DNA of 64,000 nucleotides, taken from TMP-7 sp038212445 (GTDB taxonomy: Bacteria > Acidobacteriota > Terriglobia > Bryobacterales > Bryobacteraceae). The stretch is from NCBI GenBank assembly GCA_038212445.1, contig JBBQUM010000036.1, positions 13,204 to 77,203 on the forward strand, read 5' to 3'. Numbering within the stretch: position 1 is the stretch's first letter; each line of letters starts with the position of its first letter. Below the pieces are notes generated by a model. That model was given only the letters and a program-made list of their open reading frames with translations. It was not told the DNA's origin and ran no database searches. This document shows, one piece after another, positions 8,965 to 17,983 of the stretch. Made by a program: the position numbers and the translations under genes.

Positions 8965-9876
8965 ATGGATCGTCGAAAACTACTGCTGATCTTCGGTGGC
9001 GCGTGGGTATCCGCCGCACTGCTGACCTGGTTCTTGTGGGCCAGCACCAAGGCTCCACGAATGGAGAAGACCGTCAAGGTTGTAGCGGCGGTAAGAGACC
9101 TGCCGGCCGGCACGAGACTGAAGAAGACCGATGTAAGGCTGGTGAGCGTGGCTGAGAAAGATCTGCCGAAGTCAGCTGTGCTGGACGAGAAAGTCGCCAT
9201 CGATCGCGTGTTGCTGTCGCCGGTAAACGCGAGCGAAGTCATCTCGGGCCAGCGCCTGGCGGGGTCGGGCAGCGCGGAAGGAATCGCGTCGGCGATTGAT
9301 CCCGGCAAGCGCGCGATCTCAGTGCCGTTTACCGACGCGAGCGGAGTCGCGGGGCTGATACAGCCAAGAGCCCACGTCGACATTCTGTTCACGCGCACCG
9401 GTTCGATGGCTGAGGCGTTGACGACGACGGTGGTGGAAGACGTCACCGTGCTCGCGATTGGTCGAAACACAGAAGCCGCCCCTCCCGCGGCCCCGACTGC
9501 AGGCACGACCACCGTTGCTACCGGCGCCAGCACGACGCAGCGCGCGGCCACGCTGCTGGTGACTCCGGAGCAGGCGCGGAAACTCGAGTGGGCGAAGAAT
9601 CAGGGCAAGATCAGCCTGGCGCTGCGCAATCCGCTGGACCGGTCCGTGAGCGAGTCGCGGCAACCGACGACAGCGCTGGATATGGATTTGGCAGGCATGA
9701 TTCGCGGCCGGCGGGGGATGACGAATCTCGGCAGCAACAAGGCATGGGCGCAGTTGACGGGACAGGATGACGAGGTTCCGAAGAAGATCGTAGTGGAAAA
9801 GAAAGAGCCGCCAAAGCCTCGCTATGTCGTCGATGTTTACCGCGGCGATAAACACGTTCAGGAAATCTTTCAATGA
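8965..9876 (+). CDS. cpaB: Flp pilus assembly protein CpaB/RcpC
   Basis: A 303-residue periplasmic protein anchored by one N-terminal membrane helix (residues 5-25). An SAF domain follows (VVAAVRDLPAGTRLKKTDV), then the CpaB/RcpC core with GKRAISVPF and VDILFTR, and a proline/lysine-rich C-terminal stretch. Family members are thought to help secretin function or contact peptidoglycan. It overlaps the secretin gene by four bases, the usual cpaB-cpaC arrangement. Length and domain order are normal. Confidence 0.9.
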   Translation: MDRRKLLLIFGGAWVSAALLTWFLWASTKAPRMEKTVKVVAAVRDLPAGTRLKKTDVRLVSVAEKDLPKSAVLDEKVAIDRVLLSPVNASEVISGQRLAGSGSAEGIASAIDPGKRAISVPFTDASGVAGLIQPRAHVDILFTRTGSMAEALTTTVVEDVTVLAIGRNTEAAPPAAPTAGTTTVATGASTTQRAATLLVTPEQARKLEWAKNQGKISLALRNPLDRSVSESRQPTTALDMDLAGMIRGRRGMTNLGSNKAWAQLTGQDDEVPKKIVVEKKEPPKPRYVVDVYRGDKHVQEIFQ

Positions 9877-11282
9877 TGAAGCAAGCTGGAAGGTTGGCGG
9901 CATGCGCTGCCGCACTGGCGCTGATGGCACAGACACCTTCCCTGCACGAACTTTCGCTGATGACCGGGCGCGGTGAATTGCTGCAGTTCAAAGACGATGT
10001 GAATCGCGTGGTGGTGGCGGAGCCGAAGATCGCCGATGCCGTTGTGGTATCGCCGCGCGAGGTGATGGTGAATGCGAAGGGCACCGGGCACACAACCATC
10101 GTCGTGTGGGAGTCGAACGCTTCGCCGGCCCGTTACGAAGTCACTGTCAGCGCCGACAACTCGGAGCTTGAGGGTACGCGGAAAGCTCTGGCAGGCGAAC
10201 TGCACAGGGCGACGCCGGCGTCGAAGATCGATTTCAACTGGAACGGCGAGACTATCGTTCTGACGGGTACGGCGGCGTCTGCTGAAGAGTCGAAGCGGGC
10301 GCAAGCACTGGCAGGAGCGCGCGCCAAGAATGTCGTCAACCTGCTCGTGGTTCCACCACCGAACGAGCCCCGGCAAATTCTGTTGCAAGTGAAGTTCGCA
10401 TCGATTGACCGCGTAGCGCTGTCGGAACTCGGCTTCAATTACTTCAGCTCCAACGGCAAGATGCTTGGCGCCACCACGACGCAGCAATTTCAGACGCCGC
10501 GTTTTGGCCCGCTTCAGCTCGGGGACAACGCGTCGAACGCCAGTACGGTGAACTTTGCCGACCTGCTCAACCTTTTCGTCTTCCGTCCCGACCTCAACAT
10601 CGGCGCGACCATTCGAGCACTGCAGCAGCGCAATCTGCTGCAAGTGCTGGCTGAGCCGAATCTGATTGTCGTCGAGGGGAAGGAGGCCAGCTTCCTGGCA
10701 GGCGGCGAGTTCCCTTTCCCGACGTTAAACTCCACAACCACGGGCGGCGCGGTTTCTCCGGTGATCACCGTGCAGTTCAAAAAGTTTGGAATCCAGCTTG
10801 GTTTTACGCCGACGGTGACGGCTCAAGGCGGGATCAACTTGAAGGTTACGCCGGAGGTCAGCTCACTCGATTTCACAAACGGCGTGGTGCTTCAAGGCTT
10901 CACCATTCCGGCGATCTCGTCGCGGCGTGCCGATACAGAAGTTGTCCTGCGCGATGGTGAGAGTTTTGCGATCGCCGGACTGATCGACAATCGCGTGGAA
11001 ACGCAGCTTAGCAAGGTACGCGGAATCGGAGACATTCCGATTATCGGGCAGCTGTTCCGCAGCCGCTCAACGCGAAAAAGCACTGACGAACTGCTGGTGG
11101 TGGTGACGCCGCGATTTGTGAAGCCTCTGCCGGTGGGCGAGAACGCCAAGCTGCCCGACATGATGGAAACGTTCCTGCCTAGCGTGGTGGAGCAGAAGTC
11201 GTTGGAGCAGAAAAAGAAATCGAAGAAGAAGTCAAAGGACCCGGAATTTGTTGGATCCCGTGGGCACGTGGAACCGAAGTAG
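9873..11282 (+). CDS. cpaC: Flp pilus secretin CpaC/RcpA
   Basis: A 469-residue outer-membrane secretin for Flp pilus exit. It has a signal peptide, an N-terminal pilus-secretin domain (LTGRGE-type start, then VVVAEPKIADAVVVSP), a BON-like part near residue 120 (VLTGTAAS), and a C-terminal secretin domain with LLQVLAEPNLIVVEGKEASFLAGGE and VVLRDGESFAIAGLI followed by DIPIIGQLFRS. After the final VTPRFVKPLP there is a lysine-rich tail. It overlaps cpaB by four bases and the next gene by about 35. The family role is well established. Confidence 0.93.
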   Translation: MMKQAGRLAACAAALALMAQTPSLHELSLMTGRGELLQFKDDVNRVVVAEPKIADAVVVSPREVMVNAKGTGHTTIVVWESNASPARYEVTVSADNSELEGTRKALAGELHRATPASKIDFNWNGETIVLTGTAASAEESKRAQALAGARAKNVVNLLVVPPPNEPRQILLQVKFASIDRVALSELGFNYFSSNGKMLGATTTQQFQTPRFGPLQLGDNASNASTVNFADLLNLFVFRPDLNIGATIRALQQRNLLQVLAEPNLIVVEGKEASFLAGGEFPFPTLNSTTTGGAVSPVITVQFKKFGIQLGFTPTVTAQGGINLKVTPEVSSLDFTNGVVLQGFTIPAISSRRADTEVVLRDGESFAIAGLIDNRVETQLSKVRGIGDIPIIGQLFRSRSTRKSTDELLVVVTPRFVKPLPVGENAKLPDMMETFLPSVVEQKSLEQKKKSKKKSKDPEFVGSRGHVEPK

Positions 11283-12546
11283 CACGCTTCCCGCACGGGA
11301 CTTCTCGCGCGGCGCTGCTTCCGTGCAGCTGCTGGTGATCCTCGTCCCGGTGCTTTTGGGATTGATGGGATTCGCATTCGACTTGGGCGAGTTGTATCTG
11401 GTGAGAGGCGAGTTGCAATCGGCGGCAAATTCGATGGCGATCGCAGCGGCACAGAAACTGGCGGGCACCGACGTGTCGAGCGACGCGGCCACGCTGTACG
11501 CCCGGCAGACGCTCGAAAACGCCAGCGGCTTCGGCAACAAGTATTTCTTTGGCGGACTCGCAATTGGACAGACGAACGGCTCTTTGACGAGCGAGGCGCC
11601 CGATCCGGCCTACTTTGCGACGGCGGTGGACGCGACGGCGGGATCCACCGGCAGCGAAGTGGCGGGCGCTCAGGCACGGCATGCGCGGGTGACGCTGACA
11701 GCCGAGGCGCCCCTGACGTTCTGGAGTTTTCTGTCGCTCGCCAGCAGCCGGCGTGTTGCGGTTCAGGCCGCAGCGGTGGCGGGTATTAGCGCTCCTCTGT
11801 GCACTGGATGCGGTATCGAGCCGATCGCGGTGGCGGCGATTGATGGCACCGAGCCGGTGAACTTCGGCTTTGTTCCGCAGACCGAATACACGCTCGGCTA
11901 TGTCTGTAACGGCAATCCGATTCCGGGCAGCTTGCCGAATACGGCGGGCCGCATCCCGTATCTCCTGCTCAATCGCCTGGACACGGCGCCGGTCATTTTC
12001 ACTGACGAGCAGTCGCAGCTGTACCGCGACGGCGCGGGCGGTCTGCCGGCCAACGCCTCCACCACGCAAGCCTGTTTGACGGTGAATAACACCGAGCTCA
12101 TTTGGGCCACAGCGGCGCCTGTGCAGTGCTCGACGGTGAGTCCGGGAGCATCGGTGGTGTCGTGGATGTGCGGCTTGACGTCCCGCTTTGAGCCGACGTA
12201 TCCCGCGCAATGCGCCGGCATTCCTGAGATTGACACGATGAGTGCGATCTTTCCGCAGGACACCGAAGTCACAGAGACCACCGACTACACGCAGTATCAG
12301 GGCAACGGGCGGCGCGTCATCACGGTGGCAGTTGTCGACGTGCTCACAGCGGTGGGCGCCATGACCGTTCTCGGCTTTCGCCAGTTTGTGGTGGAACCGG
12401 TGGCGGGCGGCGTCGACGTCAACGTGGCCGATGCAAATGGCCGGTTTGGAGCGCTGTTCATCGGCAGTCCGGTGCCGTTGAAGCAAGGGAGTGTCTCGGG
12501 CTGCCAGATTTCGAGCGGTCCGGGGAAGGTGGTTCTGCACCAGTGA
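11248..12546 (+). CDS. TadG-like pilus-associated protein
   Basis: A protein of up to 432 residues with one N-terminal membrane segment (VQLLVILVPVLLGLMGFAFD) followed by LGELYLVRGELQSAANSMA, the pattern of TadG/TadE-type pseudopilin-like proteins. The remainder is a large extracytoplasmic domain with scattered cysteines (for example CTGCG near residue 190). The start is uncertain: TTG 11248 has AAGGA eight bases before it, while GTG 11260 is an alternative; both overlap the secretin gene. It probably acts with the two following TadE-like genes as minor pilins or as an inner-membrane assembly component. Confidence 0.75.
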   Translation: MLDPVGTWNRSSTLPARDFSRGAASVQLLVILVPVLLGLMGFAFDLGELYLVRGELQSAANSMAIAAAQKLAGTDVSSDAATLYARQTLENASGFGNKYFFGGLAIGQTNGSLTSEAPDPAYFATAVDATAGSTGSEVAGAQARHARVTLTAEAPLTFWSFLSLASSRRVAVQAAAVAGISAPLCTGCGIEPIAVAAIDGTEPVNFGFVPQTEYTLGYVCNGNPIPGSLPNTAGRIPYLLLNRLDTAPVIFTDEQSQLYRDGAGGLPANASTTQACLTVNNTELIWATAAPVQCSTVSPGASVVSWMCGLTSRFEPTYPAQCAGIPEIDTMSAIFPQDTEVTETTDYTQYQGNGRRVITVAVVDVLTAVGAMTVLGFRQFVVEPVAGGVDVNVADANGRFGALFIGSPVPLKQGSVSGCQISSGPGKVVLHQ

Positions 12547-13040
12547 AGCGCGGGAGCAGAGGGTCGACGCTGGTTGAGACGGTGCTGATCGCGCCGGTGC
12601 TGATCATGCTGCTACTGGGCATGACGGAGCTGGCGCGCGTGGTTTACACCTACTACACGCTGCAGAAAATCATGGACACGGTGGCGCGTGTGGCCGGCAC
12701 CACGCAGTCGGTGAATTTCTGCAATGATTCCGACCCGGGGCTGATCGCGGCGAAGACTCTCGCGGTGACGGGATCGCCGGACGGCGGCAATGCGCTGGTA
12801 AACGGGCTCACCGTCGACCAGGTGAGTGTCCGCGCAGAACGTTACGAAGCGGCCGGCAATACGCTTGCGCAATGCGACTGTTCGTTCACCGGCTGTGACG
12901 CCTCAGCCGGTGGACTGCCGCCTGACTTCATCGTTGTGGACATGCCGAATGGCTTCACGGTGCGGCCGCTATTCTTCGGGCTGACCGTGGATCCGTTTCT
13001 GCTGAAGCCGCACGTGAGGGTGCCTTATGGCGGGACGTAG
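12543..13040 (+). CDS. tadE: TadE-like minor pilin
   Basis: A 165-residue protein opening with RGSTLVETVLIAPVLIMLLLGMTELARV, split here as a basic leader, a TadE signature (VETVLIAPVL) and a membrane helix. The extracytoplasmic part carries several cysteines, including CDCSFTGC near residue 117. TadE/TadF proteins are prepilin-like minor pilins processed by the same peptidase as Flp. The GTG start overlaps the previous stop by four bases, and the 3' end overlaps the next gene by 14 bases. Confidence 0.82.
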   Translation: MKRGSRGSTLVETVLIAPVLIMLLLGMTELARVVYTYYTLQKIMDTVARVAGTTQSVNFCNDSDPGLIAAKTLAVTGSPDGGNALVNGLTVDQVSVRAERYEAAGNTLAQCDCSFTGCDASAGGLPPDFIVVDMPNGFTVRPLFFGLTVDPFLLKPHVRVPYGGT

Positions 13041-13536
13041 ACGCGCGCAGCGGGGTGCCGTGACCGTCGAGTACGCGTTGGCGTACCTCGCCGTAATCCT
13101 GCCATTGACGTTTGGCATCATCTACACCGCGGAACTGTTGTGGATCTGGCACAGCGCGGCCGACTTCACGCGCGACGGTGCGCGGTACGCGGCAACTCAC
13201 TGCTGGCAGGCGAGCGCCGAGAACGTCATCGCCTATATGAAGTCGCACGTTCCTCTAATGGTTGACCAGCAGCAGATCACCACCGGAACCGCCGAACTCG
13301 CCGTCACCTACTATTCGCGGAATGCCGACACTGGCACGCTTACCGAGTTCAGCTGCGACGGCGAGTGCTCCACCTCGTGCGTTCCGGATGCGGTGAGCGT
13401 CACCGTGCGAAACTACGAGTTCCGGTTTTTCCAGGCGTATTTAGGGCTTCCGCCGATTGCGATGCCCAACTTCCAGACGTCGATGGCAATCGAAAGCGCG
13501 GGCTGCGATCCCGAACAGGGGACCTGCCTGCCGTAG
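13027..13536 (+). CDS. Second TadE/TadF-like minor pilin
   Basis: A 169-residue protein with a basic leader (AGRRRAQRG), then AVTVEYALAYLAVILPLTFG, a TadE-type membrane helix with Glu at +5 of the presumed mature end. The exported part is cysteine-rich near its C-terminus (CDGECSTSC, then CDPEQGTCLP). It overlaps the preceding TadE gene. Together with the TadG-like and TadE genes it gives the operon three minor-pilin-type products. Which one corresponds to TadF cannot be told from sequence alone. Confidence 0.78.
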   Translation: MAGRRRAQRGAVTVEYALAYLAVILPLTFGIIYTAELLWIWHSAADFTRDGARYAATHCWQASAENVIAYMKSHVPLMVDQQQITTGTAELAVTYYSRNADTGTLTEFSCDGECSTSCVPDAVSVTVRNYEFRFFQAYLGLPPIAMPNFQTSMAIESAGCDPEQGTCLP

Positions 13537-13545
13537 CGAGAATCT

Positions 13546-14718
13546 ATGTCAATCCCTTTACTGGTGGCTTCACACGATGAGCAGTTCCGGGAGATGGTGC
13601 GGGACAATCTCCTGAACATCCAGAGCGCCAAGGTGTCCAACGAATATACCGAGGTGTCGTCGAACCTCTACATCCGTGTTCTGCAGGACCTGGAGCGCCA
13701 TCCCGAGGCCGCGCTCATCGCCGATCTCTCCACAGACACCGAGGGTGCGCTGAAGGCGATTGAGAAAGCCAAGCAGGCCGCGCCGGATCTCTACATCATT
13801 GCCTCGAACTACTCGATGGATGGCGAGACGGTGATCGCCGCTCTGCGGGCGGGTGCAAGCGACTACCTGGTGCAGCCAGTGAAGCGATCGGAGTTTCGCG
13901 ACGCGATGACGCGCCTGGAGAAAGCTCCAAGGCGCGCGGCCGCCGGCACCAGCAAATTGGGCAAGGTGTACACGTTTCTCGGCGCAAAGGGCGGAGTGGG
14001 CACAACTACTCTGGCCGTAAACTTCGCCAGCGTCCTGGCTCAGCGCAAGCAGAATACCGTACTAGTGGACCTCGACTGGACGGCGAATGAATGCGCGATG
14101 CAGACGGGCGCGTCGCCGCAATACACGCTCCAGGAAGTAGGCGAGAATCTTGCCAAGATGGACCAGGCGTTGTTTGAAGGCTTCGTGTCGCGCGATCCCC
14201 TCGGATTTTTCCTGGTAGGACCGCCGGACGCGATGGAGCACCGTGCGTACTTTACCGAGCCGATGTTCCGCGAGTTCTCCACTTTCCTGATTGAGAAGTA
14301 CGACTCAATCGTGATCGACGCGGGGAGAAACCTGGCCGATGAGGTTTCGCTGGGAGCGCTGCAATCGTCGTCAATGATCTTCCTGGTGACGACGCAGGAG
14401 TTCCCGGCGATCCGCAATGCGCAGCGCTACATCGCGGCGCTTGTGCGGTTGGGTTTCACGCAGGACCAGCTCAAGGTGGTGGTGAACCGGTACAACAAGA
14501 AGCCGGATCCGAACTACGCGACGCTCGAGCAGATCCAACAGACGCTAAATCAAACTGCCTTCTACGGCATTCCGCAGTCAGCCTCGTTTCTGTCGGCAAT
14601 CAACCGCGGCCGCCCTTTTGTGACCGAGCGGCAGTCAGCGCCCGAGGTGGACCGCGCCTTCCGCAATTTTGTGGACAAAGCAACCGGTGTACGGAAGGAT
14701 GCCGCTAAGGCCAGTTAA
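13546..14718 (+). CDS. cpaE: Pilus assembly ATPase CpaE/TadZ
   Basis: A 390-residue protein with an N-terminal receiver-like domain (residues 1-125, including ALIADLS near residue 60 and DYLVQPVKRSEF at its end), joined to a ParA/MinD-type ATPase domain. The deviant Walker A motif KGGVGTTT is at residues 148-155. CpaE/TadZ localises the Tad machinery to a cell pole in studied bacteria. Its stop shares one base with the start of cpaF. The receiver lacks the full phosphorylation signature, as is usual in this family, so localisation rather than phosphotransfer is the likely job. Confidence 0.9.
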   Translation: MSIPLLVASHDEQFREMVRDNLLNIQSAKVSNEYTEVSSNLYIRVLQDLERHPEAALIADLSTDTEGALKAIEKAKQAAPDLYIIASNYSMDGETVIAALRAGASDYLVQPVKRSEFRDAMTRLEKAPRRAAAGTSKLGKVYTFLGAKGGVGTTTLAVNFASVLAQRKQNTVLVDLDWTANECAMQTGASPQYTLQEVGENLAKMDQALFEGFVSRDPLGFFLVGPPDAMEHRAYFTEPMFREFSTFLIEKYDSIVIDAGRNLADEVSLGALQSSSMIFLVTTQEFPAIRNAQRYIAALVRLGFTQDQLKVVVNRYNKKPDPNYATLEQIQQTLNQTAFYGIPQSASFLSAINRGRPFVTERQSAPEVDRAFRNFVDKATGVRKDAAKAS

Positions 14719-16034
14719 TGGGAAGCCGACCCACGCCAAGGCCGGGCACGGCAACCGATCGCTGGTTTCAGATCAAGACGCAGATTCATTTGAAGCTGCT
14801 GAACTCGCTGTCGCCCGATCAGCTAAAAGCTATTAACAAAGATGGAGTGCGGGAGCAGATCGGGAACGTCGTGGAGCGGATTGTCCACGAAGAGAACATT
14901 CCGATGACGGTGACTGAGCGCGAGCGTCTGATTGAAGAAGTGCTCGACGAGGTCTTCGGGTTGGGTCCGCTGGAGCCGATTCTGAAGGACGACTCGGTGA
15001 GCGACATCCTGGTAAACGCTTTTGACAGCGTCTACGTCGAGCGCGGCGGCAAGCTCGTCGAGACTAACATTCGTTTCAAGGATACAGCCCACGTGCGAAT
15101 GATCATTGACCGCATCGTGTCGAATATCGGGCGCCGCATTGACGATTCCTCGCCGATTGTCGACGCCCGGCTCGCCGACGGCTCGCGCGTTTGCGCCGTG
15201 ATCCCGCCGCTGTCGCTGAACGGCCCCGTGCTTTCCATCCGGCGGTTTGGCAAGCGCCTCCTCTCCACTGAAGACCTTCTGAAGAACGAGACCATGACCA
15301 CCGGCATGCTCGATTTTCTGACCGGCGCGGTGGAGGCGCGGCTGAACATCGTGGTGTCGGGCGGTTCCGGCTCCGGTAAGACCACCATGCTCAACACACT
15401 CTCCCGCTTCATTCCTGAGGCCGAGCGCGTGGTGACTATCGAGGATATAGCTGAGCTGCAGCTACAGCAGGAGCATGTAGTGCGCCTTGAAACTCGGCCG
15501 ATGAACATCGAAGGCGCAGGTTCAGTGACTCAGCGGGACCTGGTGATCAACGCGCTCCGCATGCGTCCCGACCGGCTTGTCATTGGCGAGTGCCGCGGCC
15601 CCGAGGCGCTGGACATGATGCAGGCGATGAATACGGGCCACGACGGCTCGATGACCACGACGCATGCAAATTCCGCGCGTGACGCCTTTTCGCGCATGGA
15701 GACGATGGTGATGATGGCGAGCCAGAATATCCCGGACAAGGTGATCCGGCAAATGCTGGCATCAGCGATCCACGTGGTAGTGCAGTGCGCGCGCCTCAAC
15801 GATGGAACGCGCAAAATCATGTCGATTAGCGAGGTAGTAGGCGTGGATGGCGAGCATGTGGAGATGCAGGACGTCTTCGCATTCGAGCGGACGGGCGTCA
15901 GCGCGCGCGGCAAGGTGCTGGGACGCTTTGCGGCAACCGGTCTGAAGCCGGTTTCGACGGAGCGGCTCAAGGCTTATGGGATCAGCCTGCCGCAGTCGAT
16001 TTTCCACGAAGTTCACGAGGTGAAGGAGAAATAG
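14718..16034 (+). CDS. cpaF: Flp pilus motor ATPase CpaF/TadA
   Basis: A 438-residue secretion ATPase of the GspE/VirB11 superfamily that powers pilus assembly. An N-terminal helical domain leads to the family phrase GPLEPILKDDSVSDILVN, then Walker A GGSGSGKTT (Lys221), the Asp-box region TIEDIAELQL, Walker B RLVIGECRGPEALDM and the His box TGHDGSMTTTHANS. All are intact, so the protein should be active. It sits between cpaE and the tadB/tadC membrane genes in the standard order. Confidence 0.96.
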   Translation: MGSRPTPRPGTATDRWFQIKTQIHLKLLNSLSPDQLKAINKDGVREQIGNVVERIVHEENIPMTVTERERLIEEVLDEVFGLGPLEPILKDDSVSDILVNAFDSVYVERGGKLVETNIRFKDTAHVRMIIDRIVSNIGRRIDDSSPIVDARLADGSRVCAVIPPLSLNGPVLSIRRFGKRLLSTEDLLKNETMTTGMLDFLTGAVEARLNIVVSGGSGSGKTTMLNTLSRFIPEAERVVTIEDIAELQLQQEHVVRLETRPMNIEGAGSVTQRDLVINALRMRPDRLVIGECRGPEALDMMQAMNTGHDGSMTTTHANSARDAFSRMETMVMMASQNIPDKVIRQMLASAIHVVVQCARLNDGTRKIMSISEVVGVDGEHVEMQDVFAFERTGVSARGKVLGRFAATGLKPVSTERLKAYGISLPQSIFHEVHEVKEK

Positions 16035-16037
16035 CGG

Positions 16038-17006
16038 ATGTTCCTGGTCATCGCATTTCTCATCTTCTCGGGCGCGCTGGCGGCGGCCGGGTACTACGTG
16101 TGGTCAGTGCCGCAGCAGGAGTCGCAGCAGATCCTGGCTGCGCGACTGCGGGAAGTGCGAATGTCGTCAGGCGCGCGCTCACGGTCAGCGCCCGATCTGT
16201 TGAAGCGTGATCGTCGTGGTCCGCTGGCGGCGGTCGGCGACTTCTTCCAATGGATGGGCCTTCTGCGCCGTCTCCAGGAGTACATTCACCAGGCCAACCT
16301 CAAATACCGCGCTCCAGAAGTGTTTTCGCTGTGCGTAATCCTGGCGATCGGCACCTATTTCCTCTTGGGACTGCTGGGGCTTCCGTTAATCCTCTTGCGG
16401 TTGATGTTCGCACTGCTGGCAGGCGCGATGCCCATCGCCTACATCGTGCACAAGCGGTCGTCGCGGCTCAGCAAGTTTGAACAGCACCTGCCAGACGCGA
16501 TCGATCTCTTCAACCGCTCGATGAAGGCGGGCCACAATATCCATGCGGGTCTGGAGACGATTGGGACGGAGTCACTCGACCCGGTGCGCATGGAGTTCAA
16601 GAAGGTAATCGAGGAACTGGCGCTAGGCTCGCAAATCGAACCGGCGCTCCACAACCTCGGCAAACGCGTGCCGTTGATTGACCTGAAGTTCTTCGTGACG
16701 GGGCTGATTCTACAGCGGCAAACGGGCGCAAATATGGTCCAGGTGCTGGAGAATCTTGCGCTGCTGATTCGCGAGCGCTTGAACCTGGCCGCGAAGATGA
16801 GGGCGTCCACGGCGCAGCAGCGTTTCTCGGCAGGTCTGCTGTGCGCGATGCCGATTGTGGTGGGGTTCGGATTCTGGATATTGAAGCCGGAGTACATCCG
16901 TTTGCTCTATACCGACGAAACCGGGTCAAAGTGGTTGACGTACGCGATTATTTCGGAGATTGTCGGGATTCTGGTGATCCGCAAGATTGCCAGTCCGAAG
17001 CTTTAA
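16038..17006 (+). CDS. tadB: Flp pilus inner-membrane protein TadB
   Basis: A 322-residue polytopic membrane protein with a type II secretion F domain (about residues 145-275: LPDAIDLFNRSMKAGHN ... LRQTGANM-like region). It has an N-terminal membrane helix, a central pair of helices (ILAIGTYFLLGLLGLP) and C-terminal helices. TadB and TadC form the platform that couples the CpaF ATPase to pilin polymerisation. It begins four bases after cpaF, and the next gene starts 16 bases after its stop. Confidence 0.92.
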   Translation: MFLVIAFLIFSGALAAAGYYVWSVPQQESQQILAARLREVRMSSGARSRSAPDLLKRDRRGPLAAVGDFFQWMGLLRRLQEYIHQANLKYRAPEVFSLCVILAIGTYFLLGLLGLPLILLRLMFALLAGAMPIAYIVHKRSSRLSKFEQHLPDAIDLFNRSMKAGHNIHAGLETIGTESLDPVRMEFKKVIEELALGSQIEPALHNLGKRVPLIDLKFFVTGLILQRQTGANMVQVLENLALLIRERLNLAAKMRASTAQQRFSAGLLCAMPIVVGFGFWILKPEYIRLLYTDETGSKWLTYAIISEIVGILVIRKIASPKL

Positions 17007-17022
17007 CTGCAGGAAGCTAGAA

Positions 17023-17961
17023 ATGTTGATTAGTGCACTTTATTTCGTGGTGATGTTCGCGATTGTTGCAGCGCTGATTTGGAGCGGCATTGAACTGCTA
17101 CGCAACGAAGAGGATCCGCTCGGCGAACGCCTGACCGAGTTGCAGGCGCATGCCCTGGTGTCGACGACGAAGATTCAGCGACGGCGCGTCCGGGGCGGCT
17201 TCGTCAACGGGGTTCTGTACGCCATCAGCTTGCTGCCGGGCGGCGAGGATTGGATTCGTGAAACCGACCGTGAACTGGCGCAAGCGGGAATCCGCAGGAA
17301 GCAGGCCACCGTGCTGTTCGCCTTCTTCCAACTTGCGTTCACCGCCGCGCTGTTCACCGGCATGATGTACCTGCAAGGCGACAATCCGCTCATGACAAAG
17401 CTGGTAGGCGGCGTAATCGTCCCACTGCTGCTAGGCTGGCTGCTGCCCAAGCAGGTGCTGCACCGGCTGGTGAGGCGGTACCGGCAGAAGCTGCAGGACG
17501 CGCTGCCCGACACCATCGATCTACTCGGAATCGTGTTAGGAACCGGCTTGGCGCTCGATCAGTCGATGATGCGGGTGAGCGAGGAAATGGAGTTCATCTA
17601 TCCTGAGCTTGCCGCAGAGTTCGCAACCGTCGTGATGCAGGTGAAAGCCGGCCAGGAGCGCGGAAAGGCGTTCCAGCAGCTGGTGCGCCGCACCGGTATC
17701 GAAGACATCAAGTCGCTGTCGGCGATGATCGTGCAAAGCGAGCGCTTTGGCACCAGCCTGTCGCAGGCTTTGAAAGTCTACGCGGACGCGCTGCGGCAGC
17801 GGAGGCGGCTCCGCGCAGAGGCGGCGGTGGGCAAGGCCGGGATCAAGATGCTGTTCCCCATCGTGCTCTTCATTCTGCCTGTGCTGTTCGTCATCACACT
17901 CGTGCCTGGCGTATTGAGCGTTCTGCACGATCTCCGCAATGGGATCGGTGCGCCGCGATAG
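17023..17961 (+). CDS. tadC: Flp pilus inner-membrane protein TadC
   Basis: A 312-residue membrane protein with a type II secretion F domain (LPDTIDLLGIVLGTG ... VMQVKAGQERGKAFQQ), the usual partner of TadB. I chose the ATG at 17023, which has AGGAAG upstream, over an in-frame start at 16987 inside tadB. Three or four hydrophobic helices are visible, with the last at the C-terminus (IVLFILPVLFVITLVPG). It is the last gene of the Tad operon; no clear rho-independent terminator follows before the convergent gene. Confidence 0.92.
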   Translation: MLISALYFVVMFAIVAALIWSGIELLRNEEDPLGERLTELQAHALVSTTKIQRRRVRGGFVNGVLYAISLLPGGEDWIRETDRELAQAGIRRKQATVLFAFFQLAFTAALFTGMMYLQGDNPLMTKLVGGVIVPLLLGWLLPKQVLHRLVRRYRQKLQDALPDTIDLLGIVLGTGLALDQSMMRVSEEMEFIYPELAAEFATVVMQVKAGQERGKAFQQLVRRTGIEDIKSLSAMIVQSERFGTSLSQALKVYADALRQRRRLRAEAAVGKAGIKMLFPIVLFILPVLFVITLVPGVLSVLHDLRNGIGAPR

Positions 17962-17983
17962 GGCGTCCCCTGCAATCTGACTC

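Noticed and set aside
14718..16034. cpaF as a type II secretion GspE or PilB ATPase
   Set aside because: The operon context (cpaB, cpaC, cpaE, tadB, tadC, Flp pilin) fixes it as the Tad/Flp ATPase.
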